Source: Faecalibacterium langellae (GTDB taxonomy: Bacteria > Bacillota > Clostridia > Oscillospirales > Ruminococcaceae). From it: a DNA stretch of 64,000 nt. Under the pieces are notes generated by a model. That model did not search any database, was not told the origin of the DNA, and saw only the letters and a program-made list of their open reading frames with translations. The stretch covers positions 1 through 64,000 of the forward strand of contig NZ_NMTR01000002.1 of the NCBI RefSeq assembly GCF_002549775.1, read 5' to 3'. Made by a program: the position numbers and the translations under genes. Shown here piece after piece: positions 32,055 through 39,843 of this stretch; positions within the stretch are counted from its first letter, which is position 1, and every line of letters begins with the position of its first letter.

Positions 32055-33686
32055 TTATCGCTCCTGTTCCTGCCTTTTCACAGGCTTGCGCTCCCGGCGT
32101 AAAATCTGGTCGATATTGCCCTTGACAGTCTGTAAGCGGCGGTATTCCTCCCGTTTTGCCCGGTAATCGTTGTAGCCGCTGTTTTTCTCTTTGATAAGGC
32201 TTTCAATCTCTGCTTGCAGGGATTTATAGCTCGGCAGCTTGGAAATGCCGTTCTCTCTGAAATAACGGGCGGCTGCGTCTGCTATGGTAAAGTCGCTTTC
32301 GTGCTTCTGACGGTAGGCTGCTTTTGCTTTGGCGTTTTTCTGCTGTTTCAGCCCGTCCCGGACAGGGCGGGTCTTGGAATAGGCAAGCACCTGCCGTTGC
32401 AGCTCCTTTTTCCCGTTTAGCGTCTTTTCCACCTGCTTTAGCTCTGCAAGGCTTTCCTGCATGGCGGTATAAGTGGCAGAACAGGCTTCGTCCAGTTCCT
32501 CCGGGGAAGAAAATCCATACTGCTGATAGGCGGTAACGGTAGCTGCCATTTGCTTTAGGTTGTGCTTTGCCGCCCAGCGGTCATAGCCCACGCCCTTTCC
32601 CTCGGCTCGCTTTGCTTCCCGGTCAACCATGCGCTGCAAGGTGTTGTCTGCCGGGGTGGTTTTTGTGGCTTTTTCCTCCCGCAAGCGTCCCTTTTGGGTG
32701 TGGGGGTATTCCGGTATGGCTTTGCTCTGTTCGGCGGCTCTGTGGGCGTTCTGCGTGAGCAGGGCAAGGACAGCAGCCTTGTCAAAATCGTCCCCCAGCT
32801 TCCGGGCTGTGATAGGCTTTGTCCTGTCCGGCGTGAGGTAGGAAAGCCGCCCCCGGCTCTCCTTGACGGTCACACCCTCCCGCAGCAAAAGGGAAGAAAA
32901 CTCGTCAAAGCTGGTAGCTTGGGAAAGTGCCTGCCGTATCGTCCGGCGCAGCTTCGCCTTGTCCGTTTCAAACTTGGTGGGCTTGGTTGGCTGTCCGGCG
33001 GCTTCTCTGGCGGCGTTCTCTTTATCAAGGGCAAGCTGCCCTTTCTTTGCCGCCCAGTATTCCCGTTCCGTTATCCGTTCCTTGCTGCCGTTCAAAAGGT
33101 CGATTTGGTAAAGCCCCTCCCGGTGGCACATCTCCATGACTTCACTCTTGAAATATTCCATAGCGGCGTTGGTGCAGCGGTGCTTGCAGCCCTCCCGTGT
33201 ATCGGCTGGTCTGTCCATGTAGGGCAGAAGCGGGACTTCGTAAATCCGCAGGGAGTTGATGACGATATGCACATGGATATTGCCGCTGTGGTTATGCCCG
33301 TCCGGGTGGGTGCATACAAGGGCTTGGTGTCCGGGGAAATGCTCTTTACAGAACTGCTCGCCCAGCTTCTGCGCCCGGTCTGTGGTCAAGCCGTTGTCTG
33401 TCCCGTCCCGTGGGTCAAAGCTGATGATATAGTGGTGGCTTTTCACATCTTCCCGTTTTTGGTTTTTCTCATAGCGGAGATTGGCTCGCATACAGGCAAC
33501 AGCAAAATCTTCCTCGCCGCAGTTCAGCGTGGCTATCCGATAATCCTCCCGGAGTATGAGCCGCCCGGTTTCGTCAAGGGTGGGCTTCATGGTAAACTCG
33601 TCATGCTCAAATGTGAGGTAGGCTTCCGCTGCGCCATAGTCGGCATTTTTAGAGCTGATATGTTTGAATGTTGCCAACAGCGTCAC
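32055..33686 (-). CDS. MobP-type relaxase of element X
   Basis: A 543-aa relaxase, close homologue of 25285-26913. GTG start by alignment with Y. It has the same VKSHHYIISFDPRD and HPDGHNHSGNIHVHIVIN motifs and an intact length, so X may still be mobilizable although it lacks a recombinase. Overlaps mobC by 38 bp, as in Y. Confidence 0.92.
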   Translation of the reverse strand: MTLLATFKHISSKNADYGAAEAYLTFEHDEFTMKPTLDETGRLILREDYRIATLNCGEEDFAVACMRANLRYEKNQKREDVKSHHYIISFDPRDGTDNGLTTDRAQKLGEQFCKEHFPGHQALVCTHPDGHNHSGNIHVHIVINSLRIYEVPLLPYMDRPADTREGCKHRCTNAAMEYFKSEVMEMCHREGLYQIDLLNGSKERITEREYWAAKKGQLALDKENAAREAAGQPTKPTKFETDKAKLRRTIRQALSQATSFDEFSSLLLREGVTVKESRGRLSYLTPDRTKPITARKLGDDFDKAAVLALLTQNAHRAAEQSKAIPEYPHTQKGRLREEKATKTTPADNTLQRMVDREAKRAEGKGVGYDRWAAKHNLKQMAATVTAYQQYGFSSPEELDEACSATYTAMQESLAELKQVEKTLNGKKELQRQVLAYSKTRPVRDGLKQQKNAKAKAAYRQKHESDFTIADAAARYFRENGISKLPSYKSLQAEIESLIKEKNSGYNDYRAKREEYRRLQTVKGNIDQILRRERKPVKRQEQER

Positions 33687-34056
33687 CCACTTTCTGCAAG
33701 ACTTCAAACTTTAGGGCAGCAAGGTCGGAAACCGCCGCCCGTATTTCCCCGACAAGCTGCGGATAGGGAGTGTGCCACTCGTTCAGCGTCCGGGCTATCT
33801 GGTTTAAGTTGCCGCCGATCCTGCCGTATTCGGCGGTCAGCTTCCCGACAGTGGCAAGCAGCTCGTCATTGACGGGGGAAACAGTTATGATGGGGCGTAT
33901 GGCTGCCCCGGTTATGGCTTGCCGGATAAACTCGGCTTGGCTCATGTCATAGTGTTTCAGCCGCTCGGTGAAGTCGGCATATTCTTCTTCGGTCATGCGT
34001 GTCTTGACTACATGGCTTCGGTGGGGCGTATTGTATCGCTTTCCTATGGGTATCAA
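33649..34056 (-). CDS. mobC: MobC-type mobilization accessory protein of element X
   Basis: A 135-aa protein with RMTEEEYADFTERLKHYDMSQAEFIRQAI and IGGNLNQIARTLNEW, the same MobC family as in Y. ATG start with AAAGGAG upstream. Works with the downstream relaxase. Confidence 0.9.
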   Translation of the reverse strand: MIPIGKRYNTPHRSHVVKTRMTEEEYADFTERLKHYDMSQAEFIRQAITGAAIRPIITVSPVNDELLATVGKLTAEYGRIGGNLNQIARTLNEWHTPYPQLVGEIRAAVSDLAALKFEVLQKVGDAVGNIQTYQL

Positions 34057-34134
34057 CTCCTTTCACTTACCGCCGTTTTGTGGGCGATTTTTTAAGTATT
34101 TTTGGTGGGATTTTCAAGCGGCACAAGCCGCATA

Positions 34135-34233
34135 GCAGGGTTTGGGGAAGGCACTCCCCAACAAGATTTACCAAAGGGGCAAAACCGCAGATATGCGGAT
34201 TTTGGCACCGTGGTAGAATCTTGCTCTAAGAAA
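34135..34233. other. oriT: candidate oriT of element X
   Basis: Nearly identical to 27311-27410: stem TTGGGGA-AGGCAC-TCCCCAA (34142-34161), then CAAG and the palindrome CCGCAGATATGCGG. Sequence to the right (34240-34510) is much less conserved and shows no gene. Confidence 0.7.
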
Positions 34234-34239
34234 CTGCCG

Positions 34240-34512
34240 GACTGCCGTTCACTTGCTACTGCCACTTTTTCGGGAAATCTATAACCAGCTTTTTTATAAA
34301 AGGCTGCGGGCGGCGTTCTCCCCTTACTCCCTACAACACCGCAAAAAGCAAAAATGACGGACTTTCCGGCAAGAACTTTTCCTGCGGCGTGGTCTTTCCC
34401 GACAATAAGGCGTTTTGGAAACTGTGTTTTGCTCGCCGTCTGAAAAAAACGGCAATCTTTTTTGGCTTCACTGTCTAATACGGAACATTTGGAAATTTGC
34501 CAAAAATAGGCG
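34240..34512. other. non-coding stretch, nothing recognised
   Basis: About 270 bp between the oriT candidate and the conserved terminator, without a credible gene on either strand. The same slot in Y (27411-27621) is also non-coding. Confidence 0.5.
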
Positions 34513-34584
34513 CAAAAAAAGCAGCAAATCTTTTTCGGATTTACTGCTTCATGTGCCGCTGCGGGGCGGCGGGATATTCAGTTT
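34513..34584 (-). terminator. conserved double-hairpin terminator (element X copy)
   Basis: GC-rich stem followed by GCAGTAAATCC...GATTTGCTGC and seven T on the minus strand, like 16617-16690 and 27622-27692, just after the stop of the HTH gene. Confidence 0.65.
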
Positions 34585-34589
34585 TTATG

Positions 34590-34790
34590 TTATCGGTCAA
34601 GCCGAAACTTGAACAGGCTTTCAATCAGCTTTGTTCTGATGTAGTCCTCCATATCAGAGTTATAATAGCCGTTCATCTTGGAGAAGTAGCGGATATATCC
34701 GGCGTATCGGTCAAGGACAGCTTGTATCGCTATGGGGTCGCCCTCATGTGCCTTTATAATCGTGTCATAGGGGAGAAGTCGGTCACTCAT
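34590..34790 (-). CDS. helix-turn-helix domain protein of element X
   Basis: A 66-aa protein (MSDRLLPYDTIIKAHEGDPIAIQAVLDRYAGYIRYFSKMNG...LFKFRLDR), same family as 28183-28380. Overlaps the sigma-like gene by 8 bp. Confidence 0.82.
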   Translation of the reverse strand: MSDRLLPYDTIIKAHEGDPIAIQAVLDRYAGYIRYFSKMNGYYNSDMEDYIRTKLIESLFKFRLDR

Positions 34791-35226
34791 GGGGCAGCAC
34801 CTCCATTTCCTCTTTCAGCCGCTTCAAGGCAAGCTGGATATGCCGTCCGATTGTGCTGCGTGTCCAGCCGCTTTGTTCTCCGATTTCTTTCTGCGTCAAG
34901 TGCTGGAAGTAATACAAAAAGATTTCCTCCTGCGTCTGTTCCGGAAGTCCGGCAAGAGCCGCCGCAAGGGAGCAGCTATCTAAAAGTATCGTCTGACCTC
35001 GGACAGAAAACGGATATGTTTCGCCATAGTCTGGCACTTGAAAATACTCGTCCGTGGTGCTTAGTGGGACAAACTTTTCCTCGGTCAAATATTCAAGGGA
35101 GATTTCCCGTTTCCACCTCGCTGCCAGCATACGGGCAGCGTCAAAGGACGCATGACGAATAACAATCCGGCAGTAGGTATCATGGGTATAGCGGATATGT
35201 TCTTGATAGGCTTCGTATTCAGTCAT
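34783..35226 (-). CDS. sigma-70-like regulatory protein of element X
   Basis: A 147-aa protein (MTEYEAYQEHIRYTHDTYCR...), with C-terminal HTH EQTQEEIFLYYFQHLTQKEIGEQSGWTRSTIGRHIQ. Homologue of 28358-28816. Pairs with the small HTH protein downstream, as in other conjugative elements. Confidence 0.85.
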   Translation of the reverse strand: MTEYEAYQEHIRYTHDTYCRIVIRHASFDAARMLAARWKREISLEYLTEEKFVPLSTTDEYFQVPDYGETYPFSVRGQTILLDSCSLAAALAGLPEQTQEEIFLYYFQHLTQKEIGEQSGWTRSTIGRHIQLALKRLKEEMEVLPHE

Positions 35227-35383
35227 GTAAAATCCCCCTTTCTTCGATTATGGGAAAGGGCGGCAGCACTTTTTGCTGTCGCCCCTTGATTACCCACCAG
35301 CAAGGACAGTCGGGGCTGTCAACGGTGGGCGTAGCCCATTTACTTGCCGTTGACTGGCTCGGCTGGATTTGCTATTTATATTA

Positions 35384-35968
35384 TCATTCTTGTGTTTTTG
35401 CTTCTTGTCTGTTGTGCATGATTTGTATTTGATATACAAGAACGGGAATCAGAGAAATCAAAGCAAGCACACCAAAAACAATCGAATGATTTATAACTGC
35501 AAATATTGCAAACATAAGCAGTATCAACAACCATGGATTACGCAGATTTCTGTAATAGTTTTCCTTGTCCTCATAGGAAGTATGAAGTTCAAACGGCTTT
35601 CCATCATTCTCTTTTTCTACAATCAACAATTCACGGTTGAAGGTTGTAGTGTTGGTCGCAATGCGTCCGCCTTTTTCAGCCCATGGACGCCAACGCACCT
35701 TACCGACAGAATAGTTAAGATTGATATTTTTGAAAAATACCTTATAGCCCATATCTTCCAAAAAGAGGGAATAGTCTTTTGCATTCTCTTTCGATTTTTC
35801 TCCGATAAATTCTACACAGTATTTTACTTCATTAGGTTTACATTCTTCAAACTCATATAACATTTTCCCCGCTCGAATAAGACGATAGCCCTTCTCCGAC
35901 ATTTTATTCAGCCAATTCGCCTGTGCATTCAACAGACCACCAAAAAAATGATAACATTTTTTTCTCAT
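35384..35968 (-). CDS. DUF2812 domain membrane protein
   Basis: A 194-aa protein. The N-terminal DUF2812 part (AQANWLNKMSEKGYRLIRAGKMLYEFEECKPNEVKY) is followed by two transmembrane helices near the C-terminus (PWLLILLMFAIFAVI and IVFGVLALISLIPVLVY). DUF2812 proteins regularly follow PadR regulators, as here (4-bp overlap). AT-rich cargo. Confidence 0.85.
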   Translation of the reverse strand: MRKKCYHFFGGLLNAQANWLNKMSEKGYRLIRAGKMLYEFEECKPNEVKYCVEFIGEKSKENAKDYSLFLEDMGYKVFFKNINLNYSVGKVRWRPWAEKGGRIATNTTTFNRELLIVEKENDGKPFELHTSYEDKENYYRNLRNPWLLILLMFAIFAVINHSIVFGVLALISLIPVLVYQIQIMHNRQEAKTQE

Positions 35969-36288
35969 ACTGTACCTCCAATAATTCCACTTGCAACCTC
36001 TACAAGTTCATTAAGCCTTACAAGTTCTTTTTTCGCAACTTCTTTTCCCAGTGAGGTAATGATGTATTCTTTTTTTCTACCTTCACAATCTCCGCAAGGC
36101 TTAATCCATTTCTTTTCCTGCAAAGAGTTTAGCGCACCATACAAAGTGCCTGCTCCCAATGAAAGCCGCCCACCTGTTTTTTCTTCGATAAATTGCATGA
36201 CAGCATATCCATGTTTTGGAGCATAGAGAGAAAGTAAAATGTAAAATGTCACTTCTGTAAGCGCACCACCTTTCATATTATCACGCAT
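35965..36288 (-). CDS. PadR family transcriptional regulator
   Basis: A 107-aa winged-helix regulator (LTEVTFYILLSLYAPKHGYAVMQFIEEKTGGRLSLGAGTLYGALNSLQEKKWI...). The GAGTLYGALN.L block is the PadR signature. Start after AAGGAGG. A strong promoter with an overlapping inverted repeat lies just upstream, so autoregulation of the PadR-DUF2812 operon is likely. Confidence 0.92.
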   Translation of the reverse strand: MRDNMKGGALTEVTFYILLSLYAPKHGYAVMQFIEEKTGGRLSLGAGTLYGALNSLQEKKWIKPCGDCEGRKKEYIITSLGKEVAKKELVRLNELVEVASGIIGGTV

Positions 36289-36303
36289 TGTTTATCCTCC
36301 TTG

Positions 36304-36349
36304 TTACGGTTACTGTAATAAATATATCACTAACCGTAATAGAAGTCAA
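36304..36349 (-). promoter_or_regulatory. padR promoter and inverted-repeat operator
   Basis: On the minus strand TTGACT (36344-36349), 17 bases, TATATT (36321-36326). The perfect 9-bp inverted repeat TTACGGTTA (36304-36312) / TAACCGTAA (36331-36339) brackets the -10 box, a fitting PadR operator. Confidence 0.8.
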
Positions 36350-36486
36350 CAGCGTTCAAAGAAATTTGGAAATATGAAAATGAAGCAGCAACATCTTGGT
36401 GTTACTGCTCCATTCTTATACGGTATAGCGGTAGCCTTGGCTGCCTTTGTCTTGTTTTAGCTTCTTTACCGCACATGAGCATTTGC

Positions 36487-36606
36487 GGAGGGGTTATCGC
36501 CGCCGTAACCCTCCATCAGGTTGACGGCACCCCACACGCCCAGACCGGCACCCAATGCCACAACCAGAGTCTTCAGAACGTCCACTGCGCTGTTAAAGAA
36601 TTCCAT
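36487..36606 (-). pseudogene. Maff2 protein, copy 1, N-terminal fragment
   Basis: Encodes MEFFNSAVDVLKTLVVALGA then GLGVWGAVNLMEGYGGDNPS-A and is cut by the right end of element X. It is nearly identical to the copy 2 fragment at 30450-30570, and the DNA upstream of both is alike too, so the gene pair arose by tandem duplication. AAGGAG precedes the start. Confidence 0.85.
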
Positions 36607-36743
36607 AGAAAAATCTCCTTTGTTTTGAAAAAGTGACCCTGCACACACCTGAAATCCGTTTGCAAAAAGCCGAAAACCACGGCGAAGGCTGATTTTCCGG
36701 TGTACCTGTTGGGTCAATGGGTAAAAAATAACCGCTCGTCTTA

Positions 36744-36990
36744 TCAGGCGGGCGGGAGTGAATCAGCATCCACCATGATGAAGGTATCATCCGGGTGGAT
36801 TTTTTCTTTTCGATTCAAGAACTTCTCGATATCGAGGGCGTTCTTGGGGTCATAATCGGAGGTGTACTTATAGTTCGGGTGCTGGGTCAGGTCGTACTTG
36901 TCGCTCAAAAACGGGCGCACACCCCGCAGTTGCAGGATGCACTTGCCGCCATCCAGCACCGCCAGTTCATCCCGGCTCATAAGTTCTTTG
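36744..36990 (-). pseudogene. virD4: VirD4 coupling protein, C-terminal fragment
   Basis: Encodes KELMSRDELAVLDGGKCILQ then LRGVRPFLSDKYDLTQHPNY and so on, the C-terminal 80 residues of the VirD4/TraG protein of this ICE family. The frame is cut at 36991 by element E2; the N-terminal 506 residues are at 50139-51656. Joined, QKLG-KELMSRDE reads through. Confidence 0.9.
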
Positions 36991-37014
36991 CCACAATGTC
37001 AAGTGGTAAATTCA

Positions 37015-37067
37015 AAAAAGGACAAGCACTATCAAAGAAAGCAGTCTTTCATAGTGCTTGTCCTTTT
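37015..37067. terminator. strong bidirectional terminator at left end of E2
   Basis: AAGGACAAGCACTAT ... ATAGTGCTTGTCCTT, a perfect 15-bp stem with A and T tracts on either side, 23 bp inside the element. It insulates the cargo promoter from the virD4 transcript. Confidence 0.85.
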
Positions 37068-37086
37068 CTTATTCATGTTTTCTGCC

Positions 37087-37115
37087 TTGCATTGTTCGAA
37101 ACGCAGAACTATAAT
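37087..37115 (+). promoter_or_regulatory. promoter of the E2 cargo operon
   Basis: TTGCAT (37087-37092), 17 bases, TATAAT (37110-37115), 20 bp before the first gene's start. Confidence 0.7.
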
Positions 37116-37135
37116 ATACTCGATGGAGGTGCGAA

Positions 37136-37324
37136 ATGGATTATATGACATTGAAAGAGGCCGCTGAGAAATGGAGCGTGTCACCTCGTAGGGTAAATTA
37201 TTATTGCGCTGGTGGTCGTATCCCCAGCGCTGTAAAGATGGCCGGTGTTTGGCTGATTCCCAAAACTGCGGAAAAGCCGATTGATGGCCGGACGAAACAG
37301 GGAAAGGAACAGAAGCATGAGTAA
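37136..37324 (+). CDS. small helix-turn-helix (MerR/excisionase-type) protein
   Basis: A 62-aa protein, MDYMTLKEAAEKWSVSPRRVNYYCAGGRIPSAVKMAGVWLIPKTAEKP. The pattern TLKEAA..W.VS.R.V...C..GRI..A...G.W.IP is the DNA-binding domain used by excisionases and MerR-like proteins. GGAGG precedes the ATG. It overlaps the response regulator by 8 bp, so a regulatory role in the cargo operon is more likely than excision. Confidence 0.8.
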   Translation: MDYMTLKEAAEKWSVSPRRVNYYCAGGRIPSAVKMAGVWLIPKTAEKPIDGRTKQGKEQKHE

Positions 37325-38003
37325 GATATTACTTTTGGAAGATGATTTGAGCCTGATCAACGGGCTTTCCTTTGCGTTCAAGAAGCAGGGATTTGAATTG
37401 AATATTGCCAGAACGTTGAAAGAAGCGGATGCGCTGTGGGCGGATGGCAGGTATGATTTGTTGGTACTGGATGTATCCCTGCCGGACGGCACCGGCTTTG
37501 AATTTTGCAAACGGGTGCGGCAGGTTTCCAAGGTGCCGATCATCTTTCTGACCGCTTCGGACGAAGAAACGAGTATCATTATGGGGCTGGATATGGGCGG
37601 CGACGACTATATCACCAAGCCCTTCAAGCTTGGAGTCCTGGTTTCACGGGTCAATGCCCTGCTTCGCCGTGCAAAGGATTTCAGCGCAACGGACACAGAA
37701 CTGCAATCGAACGGAATCAAGGTTCTTTTGCTGCAGGGTCAGGCTTTCAAAAATGGGGAGCTGTTGGATTTGACCGCTGCTGAATACAAGCTGCTGTGCC
37801 TGTTTATGCGAAACCCCAATACGGTGCTTACCAAGGAGCAGATATTAGATAAACTGTGGGACTGCGACGGAAATTATATCGACAGCAGCACCCTCACCGT
37901 GTATATGCGGCGGCTTCGCATGAAGATTGAGGATAACCCCAGTGACCCGCAGATGCTCCTGACCGTCCGTCGCATGGGCTATAAATGGAATGTAGTAGGG
38001 TGA
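37317..38003 (+). CDS. OmpR-family response regulator
   Basis: A 228-aa protein. Receiver domain with acidic pair Glu8-Asp9/Asp10, phosphoacceptor Asp52 (LLVLDVSLPDG), Thr79 and Lys101 (DDYITKPFKLG); C-terminal winged helix (LTAAEYKLLCLFMRNPNTVLTKEQIL...VYMRRLRMKIE). The start MSKILLLED at 37317 follows GGAAAGGAA. It probably controls the downstream transporter, as in antimicrobial-peptide sensing systems. Confidence 0.93.
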   Translation: MSKILLLEDDLSLINGLSFAFKKQGFELNIARTLKEADALWADGRYDLLVLDVSLPDGTGFEFCKRVRQVSKVPIIFLTASDEETSIIMGLDMGGDDYITKPFKLGVLVSRVNALLRRAKDFSATDTELQSNGIKVLLLQGQAFKNGELLDLTAAEYKLLCLFMRNPNTVLTKEQILDKLWDCDGNYIDSSTLTVYMRRLRMKIEDNPSDPQMLLTVRRMGYKWNVVG

Positions 38004-38011
38004 GGCAGCCT

Positions 38012-39049
38012 ATGAAAATACTTGCAAATAAGGATATCAGAAATCTGTTTCTTGCGGTATCGGTTATCTGGGCAGCATCCCTCCTGCTGGCACAGGGCTT
38101 TTTATGGCTGCGCTATCAAAGGCTTTCTTTGTGCCTGCTGCTTATTTTTTTGTTGGCAGCGGCGGCTATATGGGTGGTTTGCTGCTCCTATTTCAAAAAG
38201 CAGAATAAGATCATGGAACAGGCGGTATCCCAGATCAATGTGTATCTTGACGGGGATAGCAACGCACGTATTGAATGCGACAGTGAGGGGGAGCTATATC
38301 GGCTGTTCCATTCCGTCAATTCCCTGGCGGCGGTTTTGAACGCCCACGCAGATAACGAGCTTCGGGAAAAGGAATTTTTGAAAAATACGATCTCCGATAT
38401 TTCCCACCAGCTGAAAACACCGCTGGCGGCACTGAATATTTATAATGGCCTGCTTCAGGAGGAAGATATAGAAGCGTCCTCCGTAAAAGAATTCGCCGGC
38501 CTGTCCGAACAGGAGCTTGACCGCATTGAAACGCTGGTACAGAGCCTGCTCAAGATCACCAAGCTGGACGCCGGTTCTGTCATACTGGAAAAGGCGACCG
38601 AGAATGTGGCGGATATGCTGCGGGACGTTGAGCTGCATTTCGCATACCGGGCCAAACAGGAGCAGAAAGAACTTATCCTGTCCGGTTCGGAGGAGGTCTC
38701 CCTATTCTGCGACCGTGACTGGCTGACAGAGGCCATCGACAACATCGTGAAAAACGCCCTCGACCATACGGAGAGCGGCGACACGGTTCATATTACATGG
38801 AAAGCTCTGCCCAACGCCGTTCAGATCGCCGTAAAGGACAACGGCTGTGGCATCCATCCGGAGGATCTGCACCATATTTTCAAGCGGTTCTACCGCAGCC
38901 GCTTTTCCCAGGACAAGCAGGGCATCGGGCTGGGCCTGCCGCTGGCAAAGACCATTGTGGAAGCCCATAGCGGCACGATTGAGGTGGACAGTGAACTTGG
39001 AAAAGGCACGACCTTCACCATGAATTTTTTAATTCCTACAAAATTGTAG
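38012..39049 (+). CDS. intramembrane-sensing histidine kinase
   Basis: A 345-aa kinase with two adjacent transmembrane helices (about 12-31 and 38-58) and a loop of only about six residues, so it lacks an extracellular sensor domain. HisKA with His132 (DISHQLKTPLAAL), N-box DNIVKNALDH, G-boxes DNGCGI and GIGLGLPLAK. Kinases of this type usually sense drug flux through a partner ABC transporter, which is encoded next. Confidence 0.92.
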   Translation: MKILANKDIRNLFLAVSVIWAASLLLAQGFLWLRYQRLSLCLLLIFLLAAAAIWVVCCSYFKKQNKIMEQAVSQINVYLDGDSNARIECDSEGELYRLFHSVNSLAAVLNAHADNELREKEFLKNTISDISHQLKTPLAALNIYNGLLQEEDIEASSVKEFAGLSEQELDRIETLVQSLLKITKLDAGSVILEKATENVADMLRDVELHFAYRAKQEQKELILSGSEEVSLFCDRDWLTEAIDNIVKNALDHTESGDTVHITWKALPNAVQIAVKDNGCGIHPEDLHHIFKRFYRSRFSQDKQGIGLGLPLAKTIVEAHSGTIEVDSELGKGTTFTMNFLIPTKL

Positions 39050-39159
39050 GCTGAGTGTAGGGTTACAGTAATATTTCGGTGCTATCCTTTCCTCATAGGC
39101 AGGAAAAACAAAAGCAGCCCGCCTATTTCGCAAAACATGAAGAAAGAGGTATATGCACG

Positions 39160-39843
39160 ATGAATTTATTAGAGGTCAAAAACATTTGTAAGACCTATGG
39201 CAGCGGAGAAACCGCAGTCAAGGCTTTGAAGGATGTCAGTTTTTCCGTTCCCAAGGGGGAATATGTGGCCGTCGTGGGGGAATCCGGTTCCGGCAAAAGT
39301 ACGCTGCTGAACATGATCGGCGCGCTGGACACGCCCACGACCGGCAAGGTGCTGATCGACGGTAAGGACATTTTTGCCATGGACGAGCGCAAGCTGACGG
39401 TATTCCGCCGCAGGAACATTGGCTTTATCTTTCAGGCGTTTAACCTTGTGCCGGAGTTAACGGTGGAGCAGAACATCATCTTCCCGGTGCTGCTGGACTA
39501 CCAGAAGCCGGATAAGAAATATCTGGAAGAACTTCTTGCGGTACTGAACCTGAAAGAGCGCCGGAACCATCTGCCCAGCCAGCTCTCCGGCGGACAGCAG
39601 CAGCGTGTGGCGATTGGCCGTGCGCTCATTACCCGGCCAGCCCTGATCCTGGCTGACGAGCCGACCGGCAATCTGGACACCCAGAACAGCAGCGAGGTCA
39701 TTGCCCTGCTGAAAGAAGCATCCAAAAAGTATGAGCAGACGATTATTATGATTACCCACAACCGTAGTATCGCGCAAACGGCTGACCGGGTATTGCAGGT
39801 ATCGGACGGTAACCTCACCGATTTTGGGAGGTGCCGGGAATGA
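39160..39843 (+). CDS. ABC transporter ATP-binding protein (FtsE/LolD type)
   Basis: A 227-aa ATPase: Walker A GESGSGKS (40-47), Q-loop [14 protein letters not shown], signature [15 protein letters not shown], Walker [14 protein letters not shown]-loop ITHN. The start at 39160 follows AAAGAGG. The stop overlaps the permease start (ATGA), so they form one transporter. Confidence 0.93.
   Translation: MNLLEVKNICKTYGSGETAVKALKDVSFSVPKGEYVAVVGESGSGKSTLLNMIGALDTPTTGKVLIDGKDIFAMDERKLTVFRRRNIGFIFQAFNLVPELTVEQNIIFPVLLDYQKPDKKYLEELLAVLNLKERRNHLPSQLSGGQQQRVAIGRALITRPALILADEPTGNLDTQNSSEVIALLKEASKKYEQTIIMITHNRSIAQTADRVLQVSDGNLTDFGRCRE

Larger units (their letters stand above)
30801..36486. mobile_element. 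Degraded mobilizable element X (5.7 kb) in maff2 copy 1
   Basis: Left end GCTTATGTGTGATAAAGAAG (30801-30820) and right end ...CGCACATGAGCATTT match the ends of element Y, and the insertion is at the same codon of maff2 with a GC core. It keeps relaxase, MobC, oriT, HTH and sigma-like genes of the Y type, but the recombinase is broken and the dnaC and replisome genes are lost. Cargo is a PadR/DUF2812 pair. Confidence 0.85.

Noticed and set aside
32562-33872. 436-residue open frame antisense to the X relaxase
   Set aside because: Shadow of the conserved relaxase; a similar shadow exists opposite the Y relaxase, which follows from shared DNA and not from a gene.
37317-39049. VanRS-type vancomycin resistance operon
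   Set aside because: The regulator and kinase resemble VanRS in family, but no vanH-A-X genes follow; the neighbour genes are an ABC transporter. The D-lactate dehydrogenase at 61545 is chromosomal and distant.
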